Positions 6,809 through 15,990 of a DNA stretch of 48,898 nt are shown one piece after another. The position numbers and the translations under genes are program-made. Source of the stretch: Fumia sp045121595 (lineage in GTDB: Bacteria; Bacillota; Clostridia; Oscillospirales; Ruminococcaceae); contig JBGVGI010000098.1 of assembly GCA_045121595.1 (NCBI GenBank), positions 1 through 48,898 of the forward strand, written 5' to 3'. The notes beneath the pieces are model-generated. The model searched no databases. It saw nothing but the letters and a program-made list of their open reading frames with translations, and was not told the DNA's origin. The first letter of the stretch is position 1; every line of letters starts with the position of its first letter.

Positions 6809-9800
6809 ATGCCAAAACGCGAAGATATCAAAAAAATTCTCATCATCGGTTCGGGACCTATCATTATCGGTCAGGCGTGTGAGTTTGACTATTCGGGTAC
6901 TCAGGCTTGTAAAGCGTTGAGAAATCTCGGCTATGAAATCGTGCTTGTAAACTCTAATCCTGCTACCATTATGACGGACCCCGATATTGCCGACGTTACT
7001 TATATAGAACCTCTTAACGTAAAACGTCTTGCTGAGATTATCGAAAAAGAGCGTCCTGATGCGGTTTTACCAAACCTTGGCGGTCAGACCGGTCTTAACC
7101 TTTGCCTTGAGCTTTATAAAGAGGGAACACTTGATAAATTTGGTGTTGAGGTTATTGGTGTTCACGTTGATTCTATCGAATGCGGTGAAGACAGAATTGC
7201 TTTTAAAGAGATGATGAATTCTCTTGGTATCGAGATGGCAAGAAGTGCTCCTGCATACTCGGTTGAAGAAGCAAAGAAAATTGCAAACGAACTTAATTAT
7301 CCCGTGGTTGTACGTCCTGCTTTCACAATGGGCGGTGCAGGTGGCGGACTTGTATATGATGAAGCACAGCTTGAAGTTATTGTTTCGCGTGGTATTCAGG
7401 CGAGTATGATAGGTCAGGTGCTTATTGAAGAATCTATCTTAGGCTGGGAAGAACTCGAAGTTGAGGTTGTACGTGACAGTAAAGGTCAGATGATAAGCGT
7501 TTGCTTTATTGAAAATATCGACCCGCTTGGTGTCCATACGGGTGACAGCTTCTGTGCGGCTCCTATGCTTACTATTTCCAAAGAATTACAGGAAAGATTA
7601 CAGGAACAGGCGTGGAAAATCGTTGATGCCGTTAAGGTTATCGGCGGTACCAACGTGCAGTTTGCACACGACCCCAAGACTGACAGAATTGTGGTAATTG
7701 AGATAAATCCCCGTACTTCACGTTCTTCTGCTTTGGCTTCAAAGGCAACGGGATTCCCGATTGCACTCGTTTCCGCTATGCTTGCGGCAGGACTCACCCT
7801 TGATGAAATCCCTTGTGGCAAATACAAAAATCTTGCAAACTATATTCCTGACGGTGATTACGTTGTTATCAAGTTTGCACGTTGGGCATTTGAAAAATTC
7901 AAAGGTGCTGAGGATAAACTCGGTACACAGATGCGTGCCGTTGGCGAAGTAATGAGTATCGGTAAGACTTTTAAAGAGGCGTATCTTAAAGCTATCCGTT
8001 CACTCGAAATCGGAAGATACGGTTTAGGCCATATCGAAAAGTTTGAAAAGCAAAGTAAGGCTGAGCTTTTAGACGCTTTGAAAATTCCCACAAGTGAAAG
8101 ACAGTTTATTATCTATGAAGCACTCAAAAAAGGTGCAACTGTTGAAGAAGTTTATAACCTTACAAAGATTAAAGTTGATTTCTTAAACGATATCAAGGAA
8201 CTTATTGAAGAAGAAAAACTGTTGGAAAATCAAAAGGTTGATACAATTTCTAAGGAAGTTATTGAGGCTGCTAAAAAAGACGGATTTTCCGATAAATATC
8301 TCTCAATTCTCTTAAACTGCACCGAAGAAGAAGTGGCAGAAAAACGTCTTTCTTACGGTATCGAGGAGCATTGGGACAAAGTACACGTAAGCGGTACTGA
8401 AAATGAAGCTTATTATTATTCAACATATAATGATTTAAAAGAGCCTGAGCATATTTCCGATAATCCCAAAAAGGTTATGATTTTGGGTGGTGGACCCAAC
8501 CGTATCGGTCAGGGTATTGAATTTGACTACTGCTGTGTTCATTCGGCACTTGCTTTAAGAAAGCTCGGTTACGAAACTATTATGGTAAACTGTAACCCCG
8601 AAACTGTTTCTACCGACTACGATACTTCCGACAAGCTTTATTTTGAGCCTCTTACTTTCGAAGACGTAATGAGCATTTACAGAAAAGAAAAACCTGTCGG
8701 AATAATTGCTCAGTTCGGTGGACAGACGCCCTTGAACCTTGCACGTTCTTTGCAGAATTCGGGCGCACGAATTCTCGGTACTTCTCCTGCGGCTATCGAC
8801 CTTGCAGAAGATAGAGATCAGTTCAGGGAAATGATGGAAAAACTTGAAATTCCTATGCCTGAATCGGGTATGGCTGTTAATACCAAAGAAGCACTCGAAA
8901 TTGCAAAACGTATAGGTTACCCTTTGATGGTACGTCCTTCTTACGTACTTGGTGGCAGAGGAATGGAAGTGGTTCATTCCGACGATGAGCTCGAGTTTTA
9001 TATGAACGGCGCTATCGGTGTTACTCCTGACAGACCGATACTCATCGACAGATTTCTGATGCATGCTATCGAGGTTGAAGCGGATGCTGTCTGTGACGGC
9101 GTGAATTGTTTTGTTCCGAATATTATGCAGCATATCGAACTTGCAGGTATCCATTCGGGTGACTCAGCTTGTGTTCTGCCTCCCGTTTCACTTTCCGAAG
9201 ATGAAAAGGCAACCATCGAAGAATATACCAAGAAGATTGCAGTTTCATTAAACGTTTGCGGTCTTATGAATATGCAGTATGCGATTGCTGACGGAAAGGT
9301 GTACGTTCTTGAAGCCAACCCCCGTGCAAGTCGTACCGTACCGCTTGTTTCTAAGGTGTGCGGTATCAATATGGTTAAAGCGGCAACCGAGATTATAATC
9401 TCAGATTTTGAGGGTAAAGCTTCACCTGTGCCGTCGATGGTGCGTAAACCATTTAGCCATTTTGGTGTAAAAGAAGCAGTGCTTCCTTTCAATATGTTCC
9501 AGGAGGTTGACCCCGTTTTAGGACCTGAAATGCGCTCGACAGGTGAAGTTTTAGGACTTTCTGAAAGCTTCGGCGAAGCATTTTATAAATCTCAGGAAGC
9601 AACGGGAACGGAGCTTCCCTTAAGCGGTACTGTTTTAATCAGTGTCAACGACAATGATAAGCCTGAAGCTTTGGAACTCGCACGTGATTTCTCAGAACTC
9701 GGATTTTCAATTATGGCAACGGGAAATACCTACGAGATGCTTAAAGAAAACAACGTTAAAGCAAAACGTGTCAACAAGATTTTTGAGGGCACTCCGAATA

Positions 9801-10024
9801 TCGGAACTTACATTGAAAATAAGGAAATTCAGTTTATTCTCAATACACCGATTGGAAAGCAGTCTGTACACGATGACAGTTATATCAGAAAAGCTGCTAT
9901 TAAGCACAAGACGTTCTATGCTACAACGGTTGCAGCAGCTCAGGCGGCTGTAAAAGGCATTGAAGCCGTTAAAAAAGGTGTTTCTCATAAGGTTAAATCC
10001 TTGCAGGAATTCCAGAACAATTAA
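6809..10024 (+). CDS. carB: Carbamoyl-phosphate synthase large subunit
   Basis: It makes carbamoyl phosphate from glutamine-derived ammonia, bicarbonate and two ATP, for pyrimidine and arginine synthesis. The start is placed at ATG 6809, nine bases after AAAGGA; an in-frame TTG at 6800 overlaps the ribosome site and is less likely. The two homologous halves are visible: IIGSGPIIIGQACEFDYSGTQ near the start and ILGGGPNRIGQGIEFDY near residue 555. Each half carries an ATP-grasp domain (VVRPAFTMGGAGGG and MVRPSYVLGGRGMEVV). The allosteric MGS-like domain occupies about residues 935-1071. The length of 1071 is normal. The glutaminase subunit carA is not adjacent and must be encoded elsewhere. It is flanked by its own promoter and terminator. 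Confidence 0.98.
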   Translation: MPKREDIKKILIIGSGPIIIGQACEFDYSGTQACKALRNLGYEIVLVNSNPATIMTDPDIADVTYIEPLNVKRLAEIIEKERPDAVLPNLGGQTGLNLCLELYKEGTLDKFGVEVIGVHVDSIECGEDRIAFKEMMNSLGIEMARSAPAYSVEEAKKIANELNYPVVVRPAFTMGGAGGGLVYDEAQLEVIVSRGIQASMIGQVLIEESILGWEELEVEVVRDSKGQMISVCFIENIDPLGVHTGDSFCAAPMLTISKELQERLQEQAWKIVDAVKVIGGTNVQFAHDPKTDRIVVIEINPRTSRSSALASKATGFPIALVSAMLAAGLTLDEIPCGKYKNLANYIPDGDYVVIKFARWAFEKFKGAEDKLGTQMRAVGEVMSIGKTFKEAYLKAIRSLEIGRYGLGHIEKFEKQSKAELLDALKIPTSERQFIIYEALKKGATVEEVYNLTKIKVDFLNDIKELIEEEKLLENQKVDTISKEVIEAAKKDGFSDKYLSILLNCTEEEVAEKRLSYGIEEHWDKVHVSGTENEAYYYSTYNDLKEPEHISDNPKKVMILGGGPNRIGQGIEFDYCCVHSALALRKLGYETIMVNCNPETVSTDYDTSDKLYFEPLTFEDVMSIYRKEKPVGIIAQFGGQTPLNLARSLQNSGARILGTSPAAIDLAEDRDQFREMMEKLEIPMPESGMAVNTKEALEIAKRIGYPLMVRPSYVLGGRGMEVVHSDDELEFYMNGAIGVTPDRPILIDRFLMHAIEVEADAVCDGVNCFVPNIMQHIELAGIHSGDSACVLPPVSLSEDEKATIEEYTKKIAVSLNVCGLMNMQYAIADGKVYVLEANPRASRTVPLVSKVCGINMVKAATEIIISDFEGKASPVPSMVRKPFSHFGVKEAVLPFNMFQEVDPVLGPEMRSTGEVLGLSESFGEAFYKSQEATGTELPLSGTVLISVNDNDKPEALELARDFSELGFSIMATGNTYEMLKENNVKAKRVNKIFEGTPNIGTYIENKEIQFILNTPIGKQSVHDDSYIRKAAIKHKTFYATTVAAAQAAVKGIEAVKKGVSHKVKSLQEFQNN

Positions 10025-10046
10025 ATTATCGTCAAAATAAACAGAA

Positions 10047-10096
10047 AAACCGAAAAAAATTTTACTATGTAAAAGTAAATTTTTTCGGTTTTTTTA
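10047..10096 (+). terminator. Intrinsic terminator after carB
   Basis: AAACCGAAAAAAATTTAC faces GTAAATTTTTTCGGTTT with a short loop, then a T run. AT-rich, but the stem is long. Confidence 0.8.
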
Positions 10097-10125
10097 TTGC
10101 ACTCAATAGGGAAATATGCTATAAT
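10097..10125 (+). promoter_or_regulatory. Promoter of the EF-G-like gene
   Basis: TTGCAC (10097-10102), 17 bp, TATAAT (10120-10125) with an upstream TGC. The ~95-nt leader contains a hairpin CGCTTT (10181-10186)/AAAGCG (10190-10195) bracketed by GGG and CCC. Confidence 0.8.
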
Positions 10126-10225
10126 AATTTCACATTAACGAACTTTTTTATATAAAATGTATAAATCAGGGGGTTGGTGTCGCTTTATGAAAGCGTGATC
10201 CCATTAAATAAGGAGCGAAAACATT

Positions 10226-12286
10226 ATGAAAGATTACGGTGCTAACAACATTAAAAACGTGGCTGTTGTCGGACACGGCGGCAGTGGTAAAACCAGCCTT
10301 GTAGAAGCGTTGCTTTTTAAAGCAGGCTGCACTGATAGATTGGGAAAGGTTGCTGACGGAAATACTGTGTCCGACTATGACGCAGAAGAAATTAAAAGAA
10401 AAGCTTCGCTTAACTTGTCGATTGCTCCCTTTGAATTCCAGAATACAAAGGTTAACTTGCTTGATACTCCCGGCCTTTTTGACTTTGCTCTCGGTATGAC
10501 CGAAGGCATCCGTGCTGCAGGAAGTGCTCTCATTGCCGTTTCAGGTAAATCAGGCGTTACTGTCGGCGCTAAAAAAGCTTATAAGATGGCAGAAAAAATG
10601 GGCAAGTCCCGTATCATCTTCGTAACAAAGATGGAACAGGAACATGCTGATTTCTATAAAGTACTTGAAGAACTTAAAACTCATTTTGGTCCTTCTATCT
10701 GTCCTTTGGTTGTTCCTCACGTTGTGGATTCCAAAGTTCAGTGCTATATCGACCTTGTTATGATGAAGGCGTATACATACGAAAACGGTGTCCGTAAGGA
10801 AGTTCCGATGCCTGATACCGCTCACCGTGTTGACGGTCTTGTAAATGCTATCAGTGAAGCTGTTGCTGAAACTGACGAAGAACTCTTTGACAAATACTTC
10901 TCCGGTGAACCCTATACACACTGGGAAATGCTTCAGGGTATTCACAAAGGTGTGTTCGAAGGTACTATTACTCCTGTATTCTGCGGTTCTTCCTTCACAA
11001 TGGAAGGTATCGACCTCTTTATGGAAAGTATGGTTGAAATGCTTCCTTCCGCAGGTGAAAAAGCAGGTGAAGAGGGAATTATGGGCGACGATATCGTGAG
11101 CGTTCCCTGTAACGAAGAAGCTGAACCTATCGCTTACGTGTTTAAAACTATTGCTGACCCGTTTGTAGGTAAACTTTCTTACGTTAAGGTTATCTCGGGC
11201 GTTATTGCTCCCAATACAGAGCTTGTCAATATGACTTCAGGTCAGCCTGAAAGAATCGGAAAAATCCTCTTTGTAAGAGGTAAACGTCAGGAAGAACTCA
11301 AAGACGTTAAAGCAGGTGACATCTGTGCTATCAGTAAGCTTAACGCAAATACAGGTGATACTCTCTGCTCACCCAAAAAACAGATTACCCTTACGAAAGC
11401 CGACTTCCCGAAACCTTGCTATTCAATGGCTCTTAAACCCGTTGGAAAAGGTGATGAAAGTAAGATTTCTCAGGGTATTACTCGTTTGCTCGAAGAAGAT
11501 CCTACTTTGAGCTTTGTTATCAACAACGAAACCCACGAGCAGGTACTTAGCGGTCTTGGTGAACAGCACCTTGACGTTACAACTGCAAAACTTAAAACAA
11601 AATTCGGCGTTGACGTTGTACTCGAAGCTCCTACAGTTGCTTACAGAGAAACTATCCGCAAGAAAGTTAAAGTTCAGGGTAAACATAAGAAACAGTCCGG
11701 TGGTCACGGTCAGTACGGTGACGTGTGGATTGAATTTGAACCTCACGATGGTGAAGATATGATCTTTGAAGAAAAGATATTCGGCGGTGCTGTACCCCGT
11801 AACTTCTTCCCGGCTGTTGAAAAAGGTTTGCGTGACTGCGTACTTCACGGTACATTGGCAGGTTACCCTGTTGTAGGGCTTAAAGCAACTTTGGTTGACG
11901 GTTCTTACCACGACGTTGACTCCTCTGAAATGTCCTTTAAGATGGCTGCATCCTTGGCTTATAAAGCAGGTTTGCCCCAGGCTTCTCCCATTATTCTTGA
12001 ACCTATCGGAAAACTCAGTGTACTCGTTCCCGACAGTGGTACGGGCGATATGATGGGCGAACTTAACAAACGTCGCGGACGCGTACTTGGTATGAATGCT
12101 GCCGAAGACGGTATGACGGAAATCGAAGCAGAAGCTCCTATGAGTGAAATGCACGATTTTGCAACTCTCGTTCGCCAGATGACTCAGGGAAGCGGAAGCT
12201 TTACTTTTGAGTTTGAACGTTACGAGCCGTTGCCCTCAAACCTTGAAGCAGAAGTTATTGCTAACTCCAAGGTCAAAGAAGACTAA
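10226..12286 (+). CDS. Elongation factor G-like translational GTPase (EF-G2 type)
   Basis: Five-domain EF-G architecture, 686 residues. The P-loop is GHGGSGKT (residues 16-23), not the AHIDAGKTT of canonical EF-G, and this places it in the EF-G-like/EF-G2 branch. DTPG (G3) is intact. The G4 position reads TKME where canonical GTPases have NKxD, so the guanine-specificity motif is altered. Domain IV/V sequence is present (GHGQYGDVWIEFEP, and DSGTGDMMGELNKRRGRVLGM). Proteins of this branch are ribosome-associated but their task is less clear than that of FusA; ribosome-stimulated GTPase without translocation has been described for some. Transcribed alone, with promoter and terminator. The canonical fusA is expected elsewhere. 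Confidence 0.9.
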   Translation: MKDYGANNIKNVAVVGHGGSGKTSLVEALLFKAGCTDRLGKVADGNTVSDYDAEEIKRKASLNLSIAPFEFQNTKVNLLDTPGLFDFALGMTEGIRAAGSALIAVSGKSGVTVGAKKAYKMAEKMGKSRIIFVTKMEQEHADFYKVLEELKTHFGPSICPLVVPHVVDSKVQCYIDLVMMKAYTYENGVRKEVPMPDTAHRVDGLVNAISEAVAETDEELFDKYFSGEPYTHWEMLQGIHKGVFEGTITPVFCGSSFTMEGIDLFMESMVEMLPSAGEKAGEEGIMGDDIVSVPCNEEAEPIAYVFKTIADPFVGKLSYVKVISGVIAPNTELVNMTSGQPERIGKILFVRGKRQEELKDVKAGDICAISKLNANTGDTLCSPKKQITLTKADFPKPCYSMALKPVGKGDESKISQGITRLLEEDPTLSFVINNETHEQVLSGLGEQHLDVTTAKLKTKFGVDVVLEAPTVAYRETIRKKVKVQGKHKKQSGGHGQYGDVWIEFEPHDGEDMIFEEKIFGGAVPRNFFPAVEKGLRDCVLHGTLAGYPVVGLKATLVDGSYHDVDSSEMSFKMAASLAYKAGLPQASPIILEPIGKLSVLVPDSGTGDMMGELNKRRGRVLGMNAAEDGMTEIEAEAPMSEMHDFATLVRQMTQGSGSFTFEFERYEPLPSNLEAEVIANSKVKED

Positions 12287-12298
12287 TTATAAAAACAA

Positions 12299-12332
12299 GG
12301 CGGTTTGCTTTTTGCAAACCGCTTTACTTTTT
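12299..12332 (+). terminator. Intrinsic terminator after the EF-G-like gene
   Basis: GCGGTTTGC (12300-12308)/GCAAACCGC (12314-12322) with a T-rich tail. Confidence 0.88.
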
Positions 12333-12668
12333 TGTAATAATTAACGAATAAAATGCAGATTTTAAGATATATTAGTGCAATTCAACGATTTGTATTAAAT
12401 AACTGTGAAAATACAATTTTTGTGTTTGAAAATTTGACTATTTTAAGTTAAAAATAGTTAAATTCAACTGTTTTATTAAAATAAATCCGTTTTAATATAA
12501 AATATGCGGTGTTTTCTTTATTATACAAAATAAAATGATTTTTATTGTGCAAAGTATACAAAATACTTTTTCAATATTTGGATAATAAAATAATATCTAT
12601 TTTTGAAAAAATTTGGTATAGTATTAAATAAGAAATAATGCTTTGCATAATTATAGGAGGTTAATTTT
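12333..12668 (+). promoter_or_regulatory. AT-rich upstream region of the ABC ATPase gene
   Basis: No gene is seen. A perfect inverted repeat AAAGTAT (12551-12557)/ATACTTT (12563-12569) with a 5-bp spacer could be an operator. A -10-like TATAGT lies at 12617-12622 but has no clear -35. The ribosome site TAGGAGG ends at 12660. Confidence 0.4.
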
Positions 12669-13787
12669 ATGGCAGGCTTAAGCTTAAAAGGTATTTACAA
12701 AAAATACGCAGGCGGCGTAACCGCTGTTTCCGACTTCAACCTTGAAATCGAAGACAAAGAATTTATCATTTTGGTTGGTCCTTCTGGTTGTGGTAAATCT
12801 ACAACTTTGAGAATGATCGCAGGTCTTGAAGAAATTTCTGAAGGTGAGCTCTACATCGACGACAAACTCGTTAACGATATCGCTCCCAAAGACCGTGACA
12901 TCGCAATGGTTTTCCAGAACTATGCTTTGTATCCTCATATGACAGTATTTGATAACATGGCTTTCGGTCTTAAACTCAGAAAGACTCCTAAAGATGAAAT
13001 CAAACGCCGTGTTGATGAAGCTGCTCGTATCCTCGACATCGCTCATTTGCTCGATCGTAAACCCAAGGCTTTGTCCGGTGGTCAGCGTCAGCGTGTTGCT
13101 CTCGGTCGTGCTATCGTTCGTGAACCTAAAGTATTCCTTTTGGACGAACCCCTTTCTAACTTGGACGCAAAACTCCGTGCTCAGATGAGAACAGAGCTTG
13201 CTAAACTTCATATCCGTCTTGGTACAACATTTATCTATGTAACTCATGACCAGACAGAAGCTATGACAATGGGTACAAGAATCGTTGTTATGAAAGATGG
13301 TTTCATTCAGCAGGTTGACTCTCCCACAAACCTTTACAACAAACCCGTTAACGTATTCGTTGCAGGCTTCATTGGTTCTCCTCAGATGAACTTTATCGAC
13401 GTTACTCTCGTTGAAGCTGACGGCAAAGTTAAAGTTGTATTTGACAGTGCAGAAGATCATGAAATCGTTATCCCTGAAGGTAAAGTAACAGACGAACTCA
13501 AATCTTACGTTGGAAAATCTATGATTATGGGTATCCGTCCTGAAGACCTCAAAGATGAAGAAATGTTCATCTCTGCAGCTACAACAGGCGTATTTGACTG
13601 TGATGTTGACGTTACAGAACTTATGGGTGCTGAAACATTCCTTTACCTCACATGTGCAGGTAAAAACCTCATTGCTCGTGTATCTCCCAGATCCACAGCT
13701 AAAGCAGGCGACAAGATCAAAATCGCTGTTGACGTTAACAAGATTCACTTGTTTGACAAAGAAACAGAAAGAGTTGTTCTCGACTAA
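12669..13787 (+). CDS. ugpC: ABC importer ATPase, MsmX/UgpC/MalK family
   Basis: This cytoplasmic ATPase energises carbohydrate ABC importers. Walker A is GPSGCGKST (residues 37-45), the signature is LSGGQRQRVALGRA, Walker B is VFLLDEPLSNLDA, and the switch histidine is in YVTHDQTEAMT. The C-terminal third holds the OB/TOBE domain typical of MalK-type ATPases. The length of 372 is normal. It has no permease or binding-protein neighbour. In Firmicutes such stand-alone MsmX-type ATPases are shared by several sugar importers, and that is the likely role here. The ATG follows a strong AGGAGG. Confidence 0.95.
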   Translation: MAGLSLKGIYKKYAGGVTAVSDFNLEIEDKEFIILVGPSGCGKSTTLRMIAGLEEISEGELYIDDKLVNDIAPKDRDIAMVFQNYALYPHMTVFDNMAFGLKLRKTPKDEIKRRVDEAARILDIAHLLDRKPKALSGGQRQRVALGRAIVREPKVFLLDEPLSNLDAKLRAQMRTELAKLHIRLGTTFIYVTHDQTEAMTMGTRIVVMKDGFIQQVDSPTNLYNKPVNVFVAGFIGSPQMNFIDVTLVEADGKVKVVFDSAEDHEIVIPEGKVTDELKSYVGKSMIMGIRPEDLKDEEMFISAATTGVFDCDVDVTELMGAETFLYLTCAGKNLIARVSPRSTAKAGDKIKIAVDVNKIHLFDKETERVVLD

Positions 13788-13800
13788 TTTTTGTAAAGAT

Positions 13801-13830
13801 AAGAGCCCGATTTTATCGGGCTCTTTTTTG
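13801..13830 (+). terminator. Intrinsic terminator after the ABC ATPase gene
   Basis: GAGCCCGAT/ATCGGGCTC with a TTT loop and six T. Confidence 0.92.
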
Positions 13831-13831
13831 T

Positions 13832-13860
13832 TTGACAAAAATGAATACGTATGTTATCAT
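13832..13860 (+). promoter_or_regulatory. Promoter of the LRR/dockerin gene
   Basis: TTGACA (13832-13837), 17 bp, TATCAT (13855-13860). This rules out a translation start at 13851, which would lie inside the promoter. Confidence 0.75.
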
Positions 13861-13895
13861 TTTCCTTGGTAATATATGAAAATGGAGGGGAATTT

Positions 13896-15620
13896 GTGAA
13901 AAAGATTTTTACTTTATTCTTGTCGTTTATTATGGTATTATGTTTATTTAACGGCATCACTGTATCAGCCACTGAAGTAGCTTCAGGCACTTGTGGTAAC
14001 AATCTTACCTGGGTACTGGATGAAGATGGTGTTTTAACTGTAAGTGGGGAAGGCGAGATACCCGACTATGACGAAACGTGGAACGAGTACAGAAACTCGA
14101 TAGAATCGTTGATTTTAGAAGAAGGCGTTACGAGAATAGGCGACAACGTTTTTGCAAGTTGTATAAATCTTGCTTCGATTAAATTTCCTGCTACTATGAA
14201 AAGTATTGGTATGCGCACTTTTTCATCCTGTAAAGGACTTACTACCATTGAATTACCCGAAGGTTTTACCTCCATTGGCAGTATGGCTTTTTACAATTGT
14301 ACTTCGCTTTGTGATATTACGATTCCCAAGAGTCTTAAGAGTATAGGCTCGTCTGCTTTTGAAGGCTGCAGTTCACTTACAGACGTATATTATAAAGACA
14401 GTAGTAAACAATGGCAGAATATTGATATGGGCAGATTTAATGGAGAGTTGATAACTTCGAATATTCACTTTACCGCCTCCGAAGTTGTTATGGCTTCCGG
14501 CACTTGTGGTGACAATCTTACCTGGGTGCTTTACGACGACGGAATTTTGCATATCAGCGGTGAAGGTGATATGGTCGACTATAACAGCAGTGATAACCGT
14601 GCTCCCTGGTACGCTTATGAAAATTCAGTAAAAATCGCCATCATTGAAGATGGAGTTACCTCTTTAGGCTATGCCGCTTTCAGAAACTGTGATTCGCTTA
14701 CGGAAGTTAAACTTCCTGAAGGTATTAAGAGTCTTGGCGATGCAGCATTTAAGTACTGCTATGCACTTAAAACCATTAATCTCCCCGACAGTATCGAAGA
14801 TATCGGATATGCGGCATTTGGATACTGCGAAGCACTTGTAACGATAAAACTTCCTCTTGGTATCACAGAAATAGACGGAGAAACTTTTTATAACTGTATT
14901 TCTCTTAAGGAAATAACAATCCCTGATAACGTTGCAAGAATTAGCGACTATGCGTTTAAGGGTTGTAAGGCAGTTGCAACCGTAAACGTTTCTGATACTG
15001 TGGAAAGTATAGGAAAACAGGCATTTAATAACTGTACTGCCATTAAAGACGTTTACTATGACGGCACCAAAGCTATGTGGGAAGCCGTTGCAATCGGTAC
15101 TGATAATGCACCTCTTCTGAATGCAACTTTGCATTTTAATTTGATAATTTCCGGAAACGTTGTGAGCTTTGGCGACGTAACGAAAGACGTTACTGTTGAG
15201 CTTTTAAAAGACGGAGAAGTGGTGTGTACAAAAACTGTTACCGGTAAAAATGGTACCTATACCTTTGAAAACGTCGCAGAAGGCGACTTTGTAATAAGAG
15301 TTTCAAAAACAAAACATTGCCCGAGAGAATATGCAGTAAGCGTTTATGACGACGTTGTTACTGACGTATCAATTCAGCTTTATGGTGACGTTACGGGTGA
15401 TGGCATTATAAACAATGCCGATGCACTTCAGATTAACAGAAAGAATTCAAATCAGCTTTCTGTTTTTGATTCGGGAGATGAATCAATAAAGACATATCGC
15501 TTGATTACAGGAAACGTTACAGCCATTACGGCAACCGATACCGTTGTGAATAATGCCGACGTATTGCAGATTAACAGAGCGAATGCAAACCTCACTTCGG
15601 TATTTGACAGATTAGCTTAA
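13896..15620 (+). CDS. Secreted BspA-type leucine-rich repeat protein with C-terminal dockerin-like domain
   Basis: The GTG start at 13896 is chosen because GGAGGGG lies five bases upstream and a signal peptide begins at once (KKIFTLFLSFIMVLCLF, cleavage near VSA-TE, about residue 26). The mature protein has two parallel modules, each opening with SGTCG-N/D-NLTWVL and followed by LRR_5 (BspA) repeats with the C-x-S-L pattern, for example AFYNCTSLCDITIPKSLKSI. A carboxypeptidase-regulatory-like beta domain follows (about residues 420-500). The tail carries two dockerin-like F-hand repeats, GDVTGDGIINNADALQINR and a degenerate second copy ending VVNNADVLQINR. Dockerins bind cohesins through Ca2+; here the partner is unknown. 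It is probably a surface or secreted adhesion/scaffold protein. It is monocistronic. Confidence 0.88.
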   Translation: MKKIFTLFLSFIMVLCLFNGITVSATEVASGTCGNNLTWVLDEDGVLTVSGEGEIPDYDETWNEYRNSIESLILEEGVTRIGDNVFASCINLASIKFPATMKSIGMRTFSSCKGLTTIELPEGFTSIGSMAFYNCTSLCDITIPKSLKSIGSSAFEGCSSLTDVYYKDSSKQWQNIDMGRFNGELITSNIHFTASEVVMASGTCGDNLTWVLYDDGILHISGEGDMVDYNSSDNRAPWYAYENSVKIAIIEDGVTSLGYAAFRNCDSLTEVKLPEGIKSLGDAAFKYCYALKTINLPDSIEDIGYAAFGYCEALVTIKLPLGITEIDGETFYNCISLKEITIPDNVARISDYAFKGCKAVATVNVSDTVESIGKQAFNNCTAIKDVYYDGTKAMWEAVAIGTDNAPLLNATLHFNLIISGNVVSFGDVTKDVTVELLKDGEVVCTKTVTGKNGTYTFENVAEGDFVIRVSKTKHCPREYAVSVYDDVVTDVSIQLYGDVTGDGIINNADALQINRKNSNQLSVFDSGDESIKTYRLITGNVTAITATDTVVNNADVLQINRANANLTSVFDRLA

Positions 15621-15621
15621 T

Positions 15622-15649
15622 AAAAAGCACCCCATGGGGTGCTTTTTTT
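15622..15649 (+). terminator. Intrinsic terminator after the LRR gene
   Basis: A perfect palindrome AAAGCACCCCATGGGGTGCTTT followed by more T. Confidence 0.92.
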
Positions 15650-15682
15650 GTTTTTCGGCTTTATTTTTTGTAAGAAATGTGA

Positions 15683-15688
15683 TACAAT
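15683..15688 (+). promoter_or_regulatory. Possible extended -10 for the DUF896 gene
   Basis: TACAAT preceded directly by TGA. There is no good -35 box at the right distance. Confidence 0.35.
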
Positions 15689-15705
15689 GTTTTAGGGTGA
15701 TTAAA

Positions 15706-15915
15706 ATGATAAATGATGAAATGATAAAAAGAATAAACGAACTTGCTAAAAAGGCAAAAGCCGAAGGGCTTACCGATGCGGAGAAAAAAGAACAGCAATC
15801 CTTGCGTGAAGAATATATAAAAGCATACCGCAATAGCTTAAGAGCTACTCTTGAAAATACCGTTATCGTTGAACCTGACGGAACCAAAAGATCTCTTAAA
15901 AAAATGAAGAATTAA
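15706..15915 (+). CDS. DUF896 (YnzC-type) small protein, 69 residues
   Basis: Small helical cytosolic protein of the DUF896/YnzC family, recognised from INELAKKAKAEGLTDAE, EQQSLREEYIKAYR and the end PDGTKRSLKKMKN. In Bacillus subtilis the relative YnzC is encoded with the SOS gene yneA; no yneA or lexA is next to it here. Its biochemical role is unknown. The start is placed at ATG 15706 after GGGTGA; an in-frame start further upstream would lie in the preceding terminator. The gene stops 75 bp before the DUF1846 gene, which has its own promoter. Confidence 0.9.
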   Translation: MINDEMIKRINELAKKAKAEGLTDAEKKEQQSLREEYIKAYRNSLRATLENTVIVEPDGTKRSLKKMKN

Positions 15916-15929
15916 TTTTTGAAAATCGC

Positions 15930-15958
15930 TTGTAAAAATTGTGTTAATTTGGTATAAT
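15930..15958 (+). promoter_or_regulatory. Promoter of the DUF1846 gene
   Basis: TTGTAA (15930-15935), 17 bp, TATAAT (15953-15958). Confidence 0.75.
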
Positions 15959-15990
15959 AAATTTTAGAATATTTTTAAGGGGTAAAGGAA

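Noticed and set aside
12684..13838. Long minus-strand open frame opposite the ABC ATPase (384 codons)
   Set aside because: Antisense shadow caused by codon bias of the real gene; it runs through the terminator and resembles nothing.
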